Shown piece by piece: positions 41,344-50,088 of a stretch of DNA of 64,000 nt; within the stretch, counting starts at the first letter, position 1, and each line of letters starts with the position of its first letter. Below the pieces are notes generated by a model. The model did not search any database. It saw only the letters and a program-made list of their open reading frames with translations, and had not been told where the DNA came from. This DNA comes from Amycolatopsis thailandensis (GTDB taxonomy: Bacteria; Actinomycetota; Actinomycetes; Mycobacteriales; Pseudonocardiaceae). Position numbers and translations under genes: made by a program. The stretch spans positions 53,265-117,264 of the forward strand of contig NZ_NMQT01000112.1 in the NCBI RefSeq assembly GCF_002234405.1, given 5' to 3'.

Positions 41344-42422
41344 CGGGCACTCCCCAGTGCGGTCAGCGGGTCGACGGAGGTGATGCGGCGAACGGAAAGG
41401 GCGGCCCCCAACGCGCCGAGCAGGATCATGACGGCGGCCGGGACGAGCACGGTGGCAGGAGTCAGCAGAAAGGGCACCGCGGAGCTGGCGACCAGGGCAC
41501 CGAGGCCGACGGCCAGTCCGGTCCCGACGGCGGTGCCGCCGACGAGAAGCACGACAGCCTGGCCGAGCGCGTCCTTCAGCAGGAACCCGGTACTGGCCCC
41601 CAGCGCCTTGAGCACGGCGATGTCGCCGGCACGCTGGATGGTCCAGACAGTGAAGAAGGCGCCGATCACGAGAGCCGAGATGGCGAACAGGAAGCCTCGC
41701 ATCAGTTGCAGCGAACCGTTTTCCGAGGTGTAGGAGCCGATCGCGGACAACGAGTCGTTCTTCGAAACCGTCTTCGTGCCCAAGGCACTGTCAGTGGCCG
41801 CGACGTCGACGTCGGCGCCGGTGGTCAGCGCGAGCACGGTCGCGCTCTGCGCGCCGCCCGCGGGTGGCACCGTCCTCGCCCAGACGTCGAGGCTCGCCCA
41901 GACCACCGGCGTGTGGCTGAACCAGGCGTCCCCCGACACCGCGGCGACCGTCAGTGGACGTCCGGCCACCGACAAGGTGTCTCCGGTCCGGACGCCCAGG
42001 TCGTCGGCCGCGGACGTGGACAGGACCACCGAGTCGTCCTTGATCGCGCCGCTGTCCGGAGCGAGCGCCGAACCGGGCGGGACGCCGAACACGGAGATCC
42101 CGGCGCTGCGGTTTCCCGCGGTGGCCTTGGTGGTGGCGATGCCCAGCGGCTCGGCATCGGTGACACCCGGGGTATCGGCCCACTGCCGCCGCTGTGTCTC
42201 GGTGAGAGCGGAATTGGCATAGGAGAGGTTCTGTCCGTCGCCAGGAGCGGCGAAGACGATCTTGTCCGCGGGCAGGCCGGTGATCGCGGAGATGTTCTGC
42301 TCGCCCAGCCCGGCGGTGAGTCCGGACAACAGGCCGACCAACAGGGTGATCAGCACGACTACGGCACCCATCAGGGCGAATCGCCCTTTGGCGAATCTCA
42401 GGTCTCTCCAGGCGACGAACAC
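41340..42422 (-). CDS. FtsX-like ABC transporter permease
   Basis: 360 residues. One N-terminal membrane segment (GAVVVLITLLVGLLSGLTAG), a ~190-residue extracytoplasmic domain, then three C-terminal segments (FLFAISALVIGAFFTVWTIQ; ALGQAVVLLVGGTAVGTGLA; VLVPAAVMILLGALGAALS), the MacB/FtsX four-helix layout. RAGDIAVLKALGAS is the conserved FtsX turn. It starts with GTG 42422. It is the first gene of the pair with the ATPase and is divergent from the kinase/regulator genes with a CGCCTCTA palindrome between. Confidence 0.93.
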   Translation of the reverse strand: MFVAWRDLRFAKGRFALMGAVVVLITLLVGLLSGLTAGLGEQNISAITGLPADKIVFAAPGDGQNLSYANSALTETQRRQWADTPGVTDAEPLGIATTKATAGNRSAGISVFGVPPGSALAPDSGAIKDDSVVLSTSAADDLGVRTGDTLSVAGRPLTVAAVSGDAWFSHTPVVWASLDVWARTVPPAGGAQSATVLALTTGADVDVAATDSALGTKTVSKNDSLSAIGSYTSENGSLQLMRGFLFAISALVIGAFFTVWTIQRAGDIAVLKALGASTGFLLKDALGQAVVLLVGGTAVGTGLAVGLGALVASSAVPFLLTPATVLVPAAVMILLGALGAALSVRRITSVDPLTALGSAR

Positions 42423-42534
42423 GGCTCTGGTCTGTCCTTTCCGGCGGGTGGCTGGTACCTCTCCACGATCGCCGCCTGCCCGGTCGAGGACATCTGGCCG
42501 GAGACCACACTTCGCGGGCCGGAAGACGGCACGC

Positions 42535-42558
42535 CGCCTCTACCTTTGGATAGAGGCG
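42535..42558. promoter_or_regulatory. Inverted repeat between ABC operon and two-component genes
   Basis: CGCCTCTA-CCTTTGGA-TAGAGGCG, 8-bp perfect arms, 8-nt spacer, centred in the divergent promoter region 34 bp before the kinase start. Probable binding site for the NarL-type regulator encoded next. Confidence 0.6.
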
Positions 42559-42591
42559 CTCCCCAATCCGGCTACGTAGCCTGGACGCATT

Positions 42592-43767
42592 GTGATCACC
42601 GCGCCCGTTTTGACCCCGACCAGCAAGCTGCTGACCTGGTGTCTGCACCTGCTGCTCTTCGCCCTGCTCGCGCTGGCGGCCGTGCGGGCGGTGGCGGCAG
42701 GCTCGCCCCGAGCGGCGGCGGTCGTCGCGATGGCGGTGGTCTGCGGTGCGGTGTACGCGGCCGGCCCGCTTCTCCCCCACATCAGGGCGTCAGTGCGAGC
42801 CGCCGCGTGGTGGTTGCTCGCGGTAGGCGTCGCGTGGGTGGCCCTGCTGGTGCTGACCGCGGACGGCGTGTGGGTCGCCTTCCCGTTGTACTTCCTGCAA
42901 CTGCACCTGCTGCCACGCCGCCATGGCCTGTTCGCGGTGATCGCGACCGCGCTGGCGGCGATCACCGCGTTCGCCGTCCATCAGGGTGCCTTCGTCCCGG
43001 CGGCGGCGATCGGCCCGGCGCTCGGCGCCGCCGTCGCGGTCGCCGTCGTCTGGGGGTATCAGGCGTTGTACCGCGAAAGCGAACGTCGCCGGAACCTGAT
43101 CAAAAAGCTCACCGAGACCCGGGTGGATCTCGCCGAAGCCCAGCACGAAGCGGGGGTGCTCGCCGAGCGGGAGCGGCTGGCCCACGAGATCCACGACACC
43201 CTCGCCCAGGGGCTGTCGAGTATCCAGCTCCTGCTGGTCGCCGCCGAAAGGACGCTTCCCGAAAACGCCGGGAACGCCGCCCGTTACGTCGAGCAAGCCC
43301 GCCAGGCGGCCGCGGACAACCTCGCCGAAGCCCGCCGTTTCGTCGTCGCCCTGTCCCCTCCCGCGCTCGACGACACCACGTTGGCCGACGCACTGAAACG
43401 GCTGTGCGCCACCACCACCGCCCGGCACCGGATCACCGCGAGTTTCCATCTCTCCGGCACTCCCGCGCCGCTGCCGACCACGCACGAGGTCGCGTTGCTG
43501 CGCATCGGCCAGGCGGCTCTCGCGAACACCGTCCGGCACGCCGAGGCGTCCACCGCCGAGGTCGCCTTGAGCTATCTGGACAAGCACGTCGCCCTGGTCG
43601 TCGCCGACGACGGGATCGGCTTCGATCCCGGGCACAGCGGCTTCGGCTTGACCGCGATGCGCTCCCGGGCCGAGGCCCTCAACGGAACCCTGAGCGTCGG
43701 ATCGGCCGCCGGCCACGGCACCACGTTGTCCGTGCGGTTGCCCGTCGAACCCAAGGAACGCCCGTGA
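42592..43767 (+). CDS. NarL-type sensor histidine kinase (HisKA_3)
   Basis: 391 residues starting at GTG 42592. Four to five membrane helices occupy residues ~12-155 with only short loops, so it likely senses within the membrane. A linker helix follows, then the HisKA_3 dimerisation motif RERLAHEIHDTLAQGLSSIQ with the phospho-histidine, and the HATPase with RIGQAALANTVRHA (N box) and DDGIGFDPGHSGFGLTAM. Its stop overlaps the start of the response regulator gene (GTGA). It is divergent from a MacB/LolD-type efflux pair, a common arrangement in which the kinase controls the transporter. Confidence 0.93.
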   Translation: MITAPVLTPTSKLLTWCLHLLLFALLALAAVRAVAAGSPRAAAVVAMAVVCGAVYAAGPLLPHIRASVRAAAWWLLAVGVAWVALLVLTADGVWVAFPLYFLQLHLLPRRHGLFAVIATALAAITAFAVHQGAFVPAAAIGPALGAAVAVAVVWGYQALYRESERRRNLIKKLTETRVDLAEAQHEAGVLAERERLAHEIHDTLAQGLSSIQLLLVAAERTLPENAGNAARYVEQARQAAADNLAEARRFVVALSPPALDDTTLADALKRLCATTTARHRITASFHLSGTPAPLPTTHEVALLRIGQAALANTVRHAEASTAEVALSYLDKHVALVVADDGIGFDPGHSGFGLTAMRSRAEALNGTLSVGSAAGHGTTLSVRLPVEPKERP

Positions 43768-44399
43768 CCGAGCCCCCGATCCGTCTCCTGCTGGCCGACG
43801 ACCACCCCATCGTCCGGGCGGGACTGCGCGCCGTGCTGGAAACCGAACCCGGCCTCGTCGTCACGGCCGAAGCCGCGACAGCGGAGGACGCGGTGGCCCG
43901 CGCCGCGGAAGGCGACATCGACGTCGTGCTGATGGATCTGCGCTTCGGCCCAGGAATGACCGGAGCCGAAGCAACCGCGGCGATCACGGCGAGGCCGGAC
44001 GCACCCCGGGTTCTGATCGTCACCACCTACGACACCGACGCCGACACCCTGCCCGCCATCGAAGCCGGAGCCACCGGCTATCTCCTGAAGGACGCGCCTC
44101 CCGAAGACCTGGCGGCCGCCGTGCGCACCGCCGCGGCCGGGCGCACCACGCTGGCACCGACCGTCGCCGACCGGCTCATGAGCCGTATGCGCATGCCCAC
44201 CACGGCCTTGACCCGGCGCGAGATCGAAGTGCTGGTCCTGGTGGCCGACGGCCTGTCCAACCGGGCGATCGCCGACAGGCTCCACCTGACCGAGGGCACC
44301 GTGAAATCCCACCTGGCCCGCAGCTACACCAAACTCGGGGTCGACTCACGCACCGCCGCCGTCGCCACCGCGACCGACCTCGGTCTCATCCGCCGCTGA
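43764..44399 (+). CDS. NarL-family response regulator
   Basis: 211 residues. The receiver begins IRLLLADDHPIVRAGLRAVL with the acidic pair, and phospho-acceptor D in VVLMDLRFGPGMTG. The HTH is LTRREIEVLVLVADGLSNRA, followed by LHLTEGTVKSHLARSYTKLG. Start GTG 43764 overlaps the kinase stop by 4 nt, which rules out the much longer upstream open frame. With the adjacent kinase it probably regulates the divergent ABC efflux genes. Confidence 0.95.
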   Translation: MTEPPIRLLLADDHPIVRAGLRAVLETEPGLVVTAEAATAEDAVARAAEGDIDVVLMDLRFGPGMTGAEATAAITARPDAPRVLIVTTYDTDADTLPAIEAGATGYLLKDAPPEDLAAAVRTAAAGRTTLAPTVADRLMSRMRMPTTALTRREIEVLVLVADGLSNRAIADRLHLTEGTVKSHLARSYTKLGVDSRTAAVATATDLGLIRR

Positions 44400-44660
44400 C
44401 GGCTCTCGTATTCGGGCGGTGAGGCGAATACGGCAGGATCGATCCTGCTGAGCAGGCCTTCTTCGCTGCCCGAGGGCATGGTTCCGGACTGGCCGGCGAG
44501 CAGTCGCACCCCGAGTGTCCACAGCGGACCTTTAGCGACGGTTGTGCTTCCGGTTTATGGGATTTCGGGACGCCTGAGGTTCCGAAAAGTGGCTTGCACG
44601 AAGCTAGATCCTGCCGGTACGCATCGGGTCAAGGGCTCGTGAGTGGCGATTCGGGCTATT

Positions 44661-44711
44661 GGGGGTGTGTGGAAACAGGGACGTTGAATGTCCCTGTTTC
44701 CACACACCCCC
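44661..44711. repeat. Long perfect palindrome, 22-bp arms
   Basis: Arms 44661-44682 (beginning GGGGGTGTGTGGAAACAGG) and 44690-44711 are perfect complements around the 7-nt loop GTTGAAT. It lies in the 505-bp region between convergent genes (44400-44904), which contains no gene I can support. Confidence 0.8.
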
Positions 44712-44759
44712 TCAAGCCTCTCGGGCCACCTTGCTGTGCTGACCGGTCCGCTCCTCCGG

Positions 44760-44806
44760 GACTGTGTGGATTTCTGGTCGTCCAACGCACCGAAATCCAC
44801 ACAGTC
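44760..44806. repeat. Perfect palindrome, 15-bp arms
   Basis: GACTGTGTGGATTTC (44760-44774) and GAAATCCACACAGTC (44792-44806) with a 17-nt loop. Shares TGTGTGGA with the palindrome 50 bp upstream. Confidence 0.75.
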
Positions 44807-44904
44807 GGCGCCCGAGGTCTGATGTCGCGCGGAGTCACTGACCCGTTCCGCGACACGCCACGTTTGCCCTACCCGTCGACAGGCAGCCTGTCACTCGGAA
44901 GGCG

Positions 44905-46071
44905 TCACCCGGCGAGCACGCCGCTGACCTCGTTCGGCGTACCCGGAAGCGCGCCGGTCACGGTCTTGGTGCCGGAGGCGAGATCGACCGCGTGGATCTC
45001 CTTCTTGCCGGGATCGGTCACGTAGGCCGTCCCGCCCCGGACGAAGATCGCCGGGCGCGGCTGCTGCCACTCGAGCGGTTCCTGCCACGAACCGAGTACG
45101 GCGATCTTCCGCGTCACCACACCCGAAACCGGGTCGATCACGTAGATCTGGCCGTCGGTGCCCAGCACCAACGCCTCGCCTTGAGGCCCACGGGCCAGCG
45201 ACCGGAACGTGTAGCTGGTCCCGAGGTCGACGTGCTTGAACGTGGCCTTCTCCGTGTCGATCAGCGTGACTCGGTTCGAGCGTTCGAGCTCGGCGTCCTT
45301 GTCGACCTTGTAGTCGCCCAGGGTGATCGGAGAGACGTCCGAGCCCGCCTGGTTGCCGATCCTCCCGTAGGCGTCCGGGCTGGTCACCTTGGTGATGACA
45401 CCATCGCGGTAGATCAGCACACCGGTTTCGCAGCCGACCACGACCGCTTCGCCACGCGCGGCGGCTTCACCGTGCACGCCCGGGCACTGCTCGTTGCGCG
45501 CGATCTCCTTCTTGTCCTTGTCCAGCACCACGATCCCGGACCGCTTGTCCTTGTTCCCGACCGTGGTGACCAGTTCGCCGTTGGCGAGTTCGACGGCCAC
45601 GCCGTGATGCGCTTCCGGCGTCTTGTGCTTCGGCGACGGCAGTGCCGCGGTGCCGATCGTCTTCGGATCGAACACCGTCACCTCGCCGGTCCCGTCGGCG
45701 AACAGCACCGTTTTGCCGGCGTGCCGGACGACGTGTCCCGGCTTGCTGGCCTTCACCTCGTTGTCCGTCAGCACGGCGCCGACGGCGTCGAGCACGCGGA
45801 ACCCGGTGGACGTCGAGACCATGAGATGCCGGTCGTTCCCGGCCGGATTGAGCCGGTTGAAGCCCTCCAGCGGGAGATTTTTCGCCACCTTCAAGGTCTT
45901 TCCGTCGAGCAGGAGGATTCCGCCGTCATAGGTGACGGCCACCGGGTCCGCGACGACAGGCGCCGCGTCCTTCCGGGCTTCCGCCGCGGGCTGCTCGGTC
46001 GCGCAGGCGGCGAGCGCGAGTGTGCTCACCGTCGTCGCCATCAGCGCGACGTATCGGGTGGTTCGTGCCAT
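44905..46071 (-). CDS. AztD-like zinc metallochaperone lipoprotein (second copy)
   Basis: 388 residues. Signal peptide with lipobox LALAAC (Cys ~23), so a lipid-anchored extracytoplasmic protein. The rest is a beta-propeller built of repeated strands such as GIVVLDKDKKEIARN and RVTLIDTEKATFKHVDLGTS. This matches AztD-type proteins that hand zinc to the AztC binding protein (family knowledge). It is the last gene of the zinc-uptake operon, 26 nt after aztC. It lacks the HGDHVH motif present in the other copy; the equivalent region has GHVVRHAGKTVLFADGTGE. A different metal affinity or storage role is possible. Confidence 0.82.
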   Translation of the reverse strand: MARTTRYVALMATTVSTLALAACATEQPAAEARKDAAPVVADPVAVTYDGGILLLDGKTLKVAKNLPLEGFNRLNPAGNDRHLMVSTSTGFRVLDAVGAVLTDNEVKASKPGHVVRHAGKTVLFADGTGEVTVFDPKTIGTAALPSPKHKTPEAHHGVAVELANGELVTTVGNKDKRSGIVVLDKDKKEIARNEQCPGVHGEAAARGEAVVVGCETGVLIYRDGVITKVTSPDAYGRIGNQAGSDVSPITLGDYKVDKDAELERSNRVTLIDTEKATFKHVDLGTSYTFRSLARGPQGEALVLGTDGQIYVIDPVSGVVTRKIAVLGSWQEPLEWQQPRPAIFVRGGTAYVTDPGKKEIHAVDLASGTKTVTGALPGTPNEVSGVLAG

Positions 46072-46097
46072 TTCCTTGTGCCTTTCGTCTGTTCCGG

Positions 46098-46997
46098 TCA
46101 GGAACGGGTCAAACCGGTGGTGATCGATTCGGTGTTGGCGCGCATCATTTCCAGGTAGGTGGCCGCGCCCTGGCCTGGTTCGCTGAGCGATTCCGAGAAC
46201 AGCGGGGTCACCGCGACGTGCAGCCCTGCCTGTTCGGCCAGGACCCGTGCGAGCCGGTCCGGCTGGGAGGAATCGGCGAAGACGACCGGCACGCCAGCCG
46301 CGCGGACGACGTCGGCGAGTTCCTTCAGATCCGAGGAACTGGGCGAAGCGAGTGTGGTTCCGCCGGGAATCACCGCACCGACCACTTCGAACCCGTACCG
46401 CTGGGCCAGGTACCCGAACACGTGGTGATTGGTGACGAGTTTCCTGCGCTCGGGCGGGATCCCGCCGAACTTCCCGGTCATCATCTTGTCGAGTGCGTCG
46501 ATCTCCCCGCGATAGCGTTCGGCGTTGGCCCGGATCACCGCTTCGTCGACGCCGCCGACGTGGGCGACCACCTCGTCGGCGATCGCCTTCACCACGTCGC
46601 GTACCCGAGCGGGATCCGTCCAGAAATGGGGATCCGGCTTGTTCCCCGAGTAGCTGATCGGATTCGCCCGGTCTCCCGCGGGCAGTGCCGGCACACCGTT
46701 CTCTTCGGCGGTGCGGACCGTGCGCAACATGCCCTCTTCGAGCCCGAGCCCGTTGTAGACGATCAGACCGGCGCGTTCGACCTGGGCTGCCTGCTGCGCG
46801 GAAATGCCGAAGGAATGCGGGTCGGCGTTCGGCTTCATCAGGACGGTCACCTCGGCCTGATCACCGACGACGGCGCGCGTGATGTCGCCGAGGATGTTCG
46901 TGGTCACGACGACCGAGGTGCTGTTTCCGCCACTTCCGGAGCATCCGGCCGCCGTCAGCAGCGCCGCGACGCACAGGGCTAGTACCCGCCGCCTCAT
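46098..46997 (-). CDS. aztC: Zinc ABC transporter substrate-binding lipoprotein (AztC-like)
   Basis: 299 residues. Lipobox LLTAAGC (Cys ~19). Cluster A-I metal-binding fold with ligand histidines in NADPHSFGISAQQ, KPDPHFW and TNHHVFGYLA and an acidic ligand in FADSSQPDR. The long His-rich loop of ZnuA is absent, as in AztC proteins that depend on AztD for zinc loading. Its ATG overlaps the stop of the first aztD-like gene by 4 nt. It delivers Zn(II) to the permease and ATPase encoded upstream and divergently. Confidence 0.93.
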   Translation of the reverse strand: MRRRVLALCVAALLTAAGCSGSGGNSTSVVVTTNILGDITRAVVGDQAEVTVLMKPNADPHSFGISAQQAAQVERAGLIVYNGLGLEEGMLRTVRTAEENGVPALPAGDRANPISYSGNKPDPHFWTDPARVRDVVKAIADEVVAHVGGVDEAVIRANAERYRGEIDALDKMMTGKFGGIPPERRKLVTNHHVFGYLAQRYGFEVVGAVIPGGTTLASPSSSDLKELADVVRAAGVPVVFADSSQPDRLARVLAEQAGLHVAVTPLFSESLSEPGQGAATYLEMMRANTESITTGLTRS

Positions 46998-48190
46998 CGG
47001 CCGGTCTCCACGACGTGGCCAGCCTTGCCGCCGACCTTCAACGTCCTGGCGCGACGAAGATTGTCGTTGTAGTCGATCTCGTACACGTCCGCGGAGAGCG
47101 GGTTGTTGACGTAGGCGCGGGTCGTGTCGACCTGGATGGAGACGCCGTCGGTCCTGGCCGCTTCCGGTGCCAGCAGCGGGATCGCCGCCTGTTCCTTTCC
47201 CGTGCCGTCGAAGGAACGCAGCGTTCCGTCCCGGGTCAAGGCCAGCAGCGAACCGCCCTCCCCCACGGCGTTCACCGCGGCGACCGGCCCGGTTTCGACG
47301 TACTGCCAGCTGCGACGGCCGACGTCGAGGAACCACACGGCCATCTCCCCCGCCCGTGCCGCGAGCGTCGCGGCGCCCGGCCGGTGGAAGAAGGCGGTAG
47401 CGCGTTCCTGTGTCGTGACATCGCGCGGGTACGGGATCTTCGACCCCGTGAAAACACCGTCCTTTTCGGTCACGAGCAACGCGCCGTCCGCGCAACCGAA
47501 CACGACCCCTCGCCGGGTCACCGCCTGCCCTTGCAAATCCGGACACGGCTCAGGGATCTCCGCCACGGCCTTGCCCTGACGGTCGTGAACGCGCACTCCG
47601 CGGGCCAGCGGCCGTCCGGCGTCCGCCACCGAAGCGAGGATGTGCCCGCCGTACGGAACCGCGACACCGGCGTGTGGGTCACGCGTGATCTTTCCCAGTT
47701 CAGCCAAGGAGCCCTTGTCAAGCTGGGCCCGGTCGAGCAACGTCGTCGTACCGTCCGCATAGGACAGTGCCGAAACGGCGGGATCGCTGTACACCGACGA
47801 AGGTTGTTTACCCGGCGCCACACCGACGTCCCGGACTTTGGCCCGGTAGTAGTGGACGTGATCACCGTGGTCGACCATCCAGGCACCGCTGTCGATCACG
47901 CGGATCGTCCCGTCGCGCGCCGTCAGGTAGCCGAAGCGGCCGTCACTGGTCAGGGCGCGCACCCCGTCGACTCGCCCGGTTTCGTGCACTTCCTCGGTGA
48001 TCAGGTCCACCACACGCACGGCACCCGTTTCGGCGTCGGCGACGATCAGCCGCGACTGGGCCTCGGCCGCCTCTTCCGCACCTTCGACGTAGCCGTGTGG
48101 GACACCCGCGGGCGCCTCCTTCGGCTGCTCCCCGCCGCACGCCGCCAAGGTCAGCGCCGCGACGACCGCCGTCACTGCTTTCAGTTTCAT
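46994..48190 (-). CDS. aztD: AztD-like zinc metallochaperone lipoprotein (first copy)
   Basis: 398 residues. Signal peptide with lipobox LTLAAC (Cys ~18). Propeller-like repeats follow (LIVADAETGAVRVVDLITEE, GVRVHDRQGKAVAEIPEPCP). DSGAWMVDHGDHVHYYRAKV contains a histidine cluster that I associate with zinc binding in AztD proteins. The start overlaps the permease stop, and the end overlaps aztC (both ATGA), so the product is made with the transporter. A second, divergent copy of this protein ends the operon. Confidence 0.87.
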   Translation of the reverse strand: MKLKAVTAVVAALTLAACGGEQPKEAPAGVPHGYVEGAEEAAEAQSRLIVADAETGAVRVVDLITEEVHETGRVDGVRALTSDGRFGYLTARDGTIRVIDSGAWMVDHGDHVHYYRAKVRDVGVAPGKQPSSVYSDPAVSALSYADGTTTLLDRAQLDKGSLAELGKITRDPHAGVAVPYGGHILASVADAGRPLARGVRVHDRQGKAVAEIPEPCPDLQGQAVTRRGVVFGCADGALLVTEKDGVFTGSKIPYPRDVTTQERATAFFHRPGAATLAARAGEMAVWFLDVGRRSWQYVETGPVAAVNAVGEGGSLLALTRDGTLRSFDGTGKEQAAIPLLAPEAARTDGVSIQVDTTRAYVNNPLSADVYEIDYNDNLRRARTLKVGGKAGHVVETGR

Positions 48191-49038
48191 CGTGAGCTCT
48201 CGATCTCCGGTGTCAGGGGACGGAATCGCTGTCGTACGAACGACAAGAGGGCGGAAAGGAAGAACAGCAGGACCGCGCCGGCGGCGATGGTCGCGCCCGC
48301 CGCGGTGCCCCAATGCCAGGACACGAGCAGGCCGCCGACCGTGGCGGCGATACCGAGCAACGCCGCGACGAGCATGATCGTGGTGATCCGCCGGGACCAG
48401 AACAACGCCGCCGCGGCAGGGGCGATGAGCAGCCCGAACACCAGCAGCGTCCCCACCACGCGGAACGACGCGACGATCGTCAGGGTGACCAGCCCGAGCA
48501 GCACCGCGTTGGCCAGGCGTGGCCGAAGACCCAGCGTGTGCGCCTTCCGGACGTCGAAGGTGAGCGCGGTGAACGAGCGATGCCCCAGCAGAGCGATCAC
48601 TCCCACGACGACCAGGGTGATCACCAGGCCGACCAGGTCACCGGAGCCGACAGCGAGCACGTCACCGAAGAGGAATCCGGTGAGATCGACCGCGAACGAC
48701 CGCGAATGCGACACGATGATCACGCCGCTCGCGAGCATTCCGACGAAGAGCAGCCCGATCGTGGTGTCCTCGGACAGCCGCCGTGAACGTCCGAGGGCCG
48801 TGACGCCGAGCGCCATCACCCCGGCGCTGATCGCGGCGCCGATCAGCAGGTTCACGCCGGTCAGCGAGGCGATCGCCACGCCGGGCAGCATCCCGTGCGA
48901 CATGGCGTCCCCGATGAAGGCCATGCCGCGCAACACCACCCAGGTCCCGACGACGGCGCACACCGCCGAAACGAGCACTCCCGCCACCAGCGCACGCTGC
49001 ACGAACGACACCTCGAAGGGGATCAGCAACCACTCCAC
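48187..49038 (-). CDS. aztB: Zinc ABC transporter permease (ZnuB/AztB-like)
   Basis: 283 residues with about eight membrane helices; starts EWLLIPFEVSFVQRALVAGV, followed by GTWVVLRGMAFIGDAMSHGM LPG, the conserved start of the ABC-3 family of manganese/zinc permeases. GTG 49038 begins 14 nt from a Zur-like box and is divergent from the ATPase gene. Its stop overlaps aztD by 4 nt. It forms the membrane channel for Zn(II) delivered by AztC. Confidence 0.94.
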   Translation of the reverse strand: MEWLLIPFEVSFVQRALVAGVLVSAVCAVVGTWVVLRGMAFIGDAMSHGMLPGVAIASLTGVNLLIGAAISAGVMALGVTALGRSRRLSEDTTIGLLFVGMLASGVIIVSHSRSFAVDLTGFLFGDVLAVGSGDLVGLVITLVVVGVIALLGHRSFTALTFDVRKAHTLGLRPRLANAVLLGLVTLTIVASFRVVGTLLVFGLLIAPAAAALFWSRRITTIMLVAALLGIAATVGGLLVSWHWGTAAGATIAAGAVLLFFLSALLSFVRQRFRPLTPEIESSR

Positions 49039-49052
49039 CCGTCACACTATAG

Positions 49053-49067
49053 TGGTAATGATTGTCA
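49053..49067. promoter_or_regulatory. Zur-box-like operator
   Basis: TGGTAATGATTGTCA matches the actinobacterial Zur consensus TGAAAATGATTTTCA at 12 of 15 positions and has a TAATGA-TTG-TCATTA dyad. It lies between the divergent aztB and aztA genes and would allow zinc-dependent repression of both. Confidence 0.8.
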
Positions 49068-49087
49068 TTATCTAAAGGAGGTCGGGC

Positions 49088-49801
49088 ATGACCCCGGACA
49101 CAGCGGCGCTCGAGATCGATCGCGCACACGCCCACTACGGGCCCCGTGAGGTGTTGCGCGGGATCACCGCCGAGTTGCCCTCGGCACGGCTCACCGCGAT
49201 CGCCGGCCCGAACGGCGCCGGCAAGTCGTCACTGCTCAACCTCGTCGCCGGTGTACTGCCACCGACCAGCGGCTCGGTGACCCGCCGCGACCCGGGCCGC
49301 GTCGCCTACGTGACCCAGCAGAGCGAGGTGTCCCAGTCGCTGCCGATCACCGTGCGCGCCACCGTCACGATGGGGCGCTGGGCGCACCGCGGGCACTGGC
49401 GACGACTATCCAAGATGGACCGGAAGATCGTCGGAGAATGCTTGGAGCGACTGGACATCATGTCGATAGCGGACCGGCTGATCGGCACCCTCTCCGGCGG
49501 GCAGCGTCAACGGGCGCTGGTGGCGCAGGGATTGGCCCAGCGAGCCGGACTGCTGCTGCTCGACGAGCCGTCGGCCGGTCTGGATCTGCACGCCCGCGGT
49601 CTGATCGACGAAGCACTCCACACCACCCTCGCCGAGGGCACGACGGTCGTGCGCGTCACGCACGACCTCGAAGTGGCGGGCCGAGCCGATCACTGCCTTC
49701 TGCTCCAGGACGGGCGCCTCGTCGGGGACGGCCCTCCAGCCTCGGTGCTGACACCGGAAAGCGTGTCCGCCGCCTGGGGCCTGCGAACCCGCGTTTATTG
49801 A
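49088..49801 (+). CDS. aztA: Zinc ABC transporter ATP-binding protein (ZnuC/AztA-like)
   Basis: 237 residues. Walker A GPNGAGKSSLLN, signature LSGGQRQRALVAQGL, Walker B LLLLDEPSAGLD, H-loop RVTHDLEVA. ATG 49088 follows AAAGGAGGTCG. It is divergent from the permease/aztD/aztC/aztD operon with a Zur-like box between, so all components of the importer are under one operator. It energises zinc uptake on the cytoplasmic side. Confidence 0.95.
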   Translation: MTPDTAALEIDRAHAHYGPREVLRGITAELPSARLTAIAGPNGAGKSSLLNLVAGVLPPTSGSVTRRDPGRVAYVTQQSEVSQSLPITVRATVTMGRWAHRGHWRRLSKMDRKIVGECLERLDIMSIADRLIGTLSGGQRQRALVAQGLAQRAGLLLLDEPSAGLDLHARGLIDEALHTTLAEGTTVVRVTHDLEVAGRADHCLLLQDGRLVGDGPPASVLTPESVSAAWGLRTRVY

Positions 49802-49851
49802 GGGGTAAGGCAAATGTGGCGTGTACCTGGCCTGCCCACCTGCCGGTTCGG

Positions 49852-49910
49852 GGTGTTGCGAAAGCCACGTTCGCAACGCTCAACGTTGCGAACGTGGCTT
49901 TCGAAACACC
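49852..49910. repeat. Long palindrome, 27-bp arms with one mismatch
   Basis: Arms 49852-49878 and 49884-49910 around a CTCAA loop; the arm contains GCGAAAGCCACGTTCG. It follows the aztA stop by 50 nt. Could act as terminator; no U-run. Confidence 0.8.
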
Positions 49911-49946
49911 GCCGAGCCTCCGCCACCCACGAGACCTGCAAGACCC

Positions 49947-49999
49947 GAGGTGAAGGGGCCTTTCCTCTCATGTGATAAGAGGAAAGGCCCCTTCACCTC
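49947..49999. repeat. Long perfect palindrome, 22-bp arms
   Basis: Arms 49947-49968 and 49978-49999 (beginning GAGGTGAAGGGGCCTTTCC) around CATGTGATA. Second palindrome in the 287-bp gap between aztA and the SMI1/KNR4 gene; contains the GTGAAGG seed. Confidence 0.8.
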
Positions 50000-50088
50000 A
50001 CTCACGTCTCCCGAACGCAAAGTCCTCTGAACGCGGGTTCGCAGGCAGCCGATCTTCGCTACGGTGGTCGCCGAGCGAAGGGGGACCG

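Noticed and set aside
41706..43763. Long open frame upstream of and fused to the response regulator at 43764
   Set aside because: It lies antisense to the permease and out of frame with the kinase; the GTGA overlap fixes the regulator start at 43764.
44594..45025. Plus-strand ORF through the palindromes at 44.7 kb
   Set aside because: Its sequence is mostly hairpin arms, it runs into the convergent aztD-like gene, and no protein features are present.
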